From CAYMDS01 sp964576705 (GTDB taxonomy: Bacteria > Patescibacteriota > Microgenomatia > Levybacterales > UBA12049): DNA of 5,976 nt. The stretch is taken from positions 1 to 5,976 of the forward strand of contig CAZNVI010000061.1 in the NCBI GenBank assembly GCA_964576705.1, written 5' to 3'. This document shows positions 5,732 through 5,976 of this stretch, piece by piece (the stretch's first letter is position 1; every line of letters begins with the position of its first letter). The notes under the pieces were generated by a model. That model did not search any database, had not been told where the DNA came from, and saw nothing but the letters and a program-made list of their open reading frames with translations. A program made the position numbers and the translations under genes.

Positions 5732-5741
5732 ACTATTCTAA

Positions 5742-5750
5742 ATTATACCA
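5742..5750 (-). promoter_or_regulatory. Extended -10 promoter of the hydrolase gene
   Basis: The minus strand reads TGGTATAAT (5750-5742), a perfect TGn-TATAAT extended -10. No good -35 is visible (TAAACT at 17 bases), which extended -10 promoters tolerate. The predicted start near 5735 leaves about four bases before the ATG at 5731, implying a near-leaderless mRNA. This also supports the ATG at 5731 rather than the internal TTG as the original start. Confidence 0.6.
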
Positions 5751-5760
5751 TTTATATGGT
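5747..5760. repeat. ACCAT/ATGGT dyad overlapping the hydrolase -10
   Basis: ACCAT (5747-5751) and ATGGT (5756-5760) form an inverted repeat around TTAT. One arm overlaps the TGG and first T of the extended -10, a position where a bound repressor would block transcription. Five-base arms are short and may be chance. Confidence 0.35.
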
Positions 5761-5851
5761 TTTTAGTTTAAATTTATACAAGGATAAACTAATAATTTGT
5801 TTTATAATTCATTCTGTGAAGTCTGTATTTTGTTTTTCCATTAATCGTTTT

Positions 5852-5976
5852 TTAAAGGACTTTTTGAATTAATTTTTTTGTGTGTTTATAAACCCTTGCC
5901 ACAACCGACTCAGAAATAGGTGCATCGGTTACTGTAAGATATGCCGCAATCTCACGAAACGTCATTTTATCGACAT
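5852..5976 (-). CDS. C-terminal fragment of a putative helix-turn-helix protein (cut by window edge)
   Basis: The minus strand is open from the window edge to a TAA at 5852-5854, giving 40 residues in frame. They read DKMTFREIAAYLTVTD, then APISESVVARVYKHTKKLI, and end KVL. The pattern of a helix TFREIAAYL, a short turn and a second helix starting at SESVVARVYK resembles a DNA-binding helix-turn-helix such as those of sigma region 4 or small regulators; this is a resemblance, not a family assignment. The 5' part lies beyond the window. An ATG four codons into the fragment exists, but a 37-residue gene is less likely than a truncated larger one. The 120 bases between it and the hydrolase hold the hydrolase promoter and an AGTTTA/TAAACT inverted repeat (5765-5790), and no clear terminator. 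Confidence 0.5.
   Translation of the reverse strand, partial: VDKMTFREIAAYLTVTDAPISESVVARVYKHTKKLIQKVL

Overview
The window is a low-GC (by eye about one third G+C) bacterial segment with seven protein genes and an eighth cut by the right edge. Small compact genes, an archaeal/Thermotoga-type S-adenosylhomocysteine hydrolase, a DUF4230 protein, a DfsB-like DinB protein and sigma-70-type promoters (TTGACA, extended TGnTATAAT) together suggest a candidate-phyla-radiation (Patescibacteria, perhaps Microgenomates-like) genome. This is inferred from remembered family resemblance, not from a search. TGA acts as a normal stop, so the UGA=Gly code of some CPR lineages does not apply.

Left part (1-2519): ahcY (48-1310, +) meets a membrane-anchored DUF4230 gene (1315-1923, -) tail to tail with only four bases between them. 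Next come a perfect 17-bp hairpin (1999-2036) and a DinB/DfsB-like metalloprotein (2037-2519, -). The hairpin starts at the base after the DinB stop codon.

Middle (2546-4204): a TylF/MycF-type SAM-dependent O-methyltransferase (2546-3361, -) lies 26 bases upstream of the DinB gene and probably shares its transcript. It is divergent from a polytopic membrane protein (3521-4204, +) that has two matching halves and distantly resembles the lycopene cyclase domain fold. The 159-bp divergent spacer holds a promoter candidate for each direction.

Right part (4205-5976): an Ig-like (YtkA-like) membrane-tethered exported protein (4301-4879, -) follows an alpha/beta hydrolase (4963-5731, -). The hydrolase reading frame is broken by one extra A in an A5 run 11 codons after its ATG. 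The last 125 bases hold the C-terminus of a putative helix-turn-helix protein (5852-5976, -).

The one metabolic link visible is general: the methyltransferase would produce S-adenosylhomocysteine, which the ahcY product removes. I see no coherent multi-gene defence, mobile or biosynthetic system, and no RNA genes, CRISPR or insertion sequences. The best leads are the frameshifted hydrolase with a slippery geometry, the duplicated cyclase-like membrane protein, the stop-codon-abutting hairpin, and promoters placed so close to start codons that near-leaderless mRNAs are expected.
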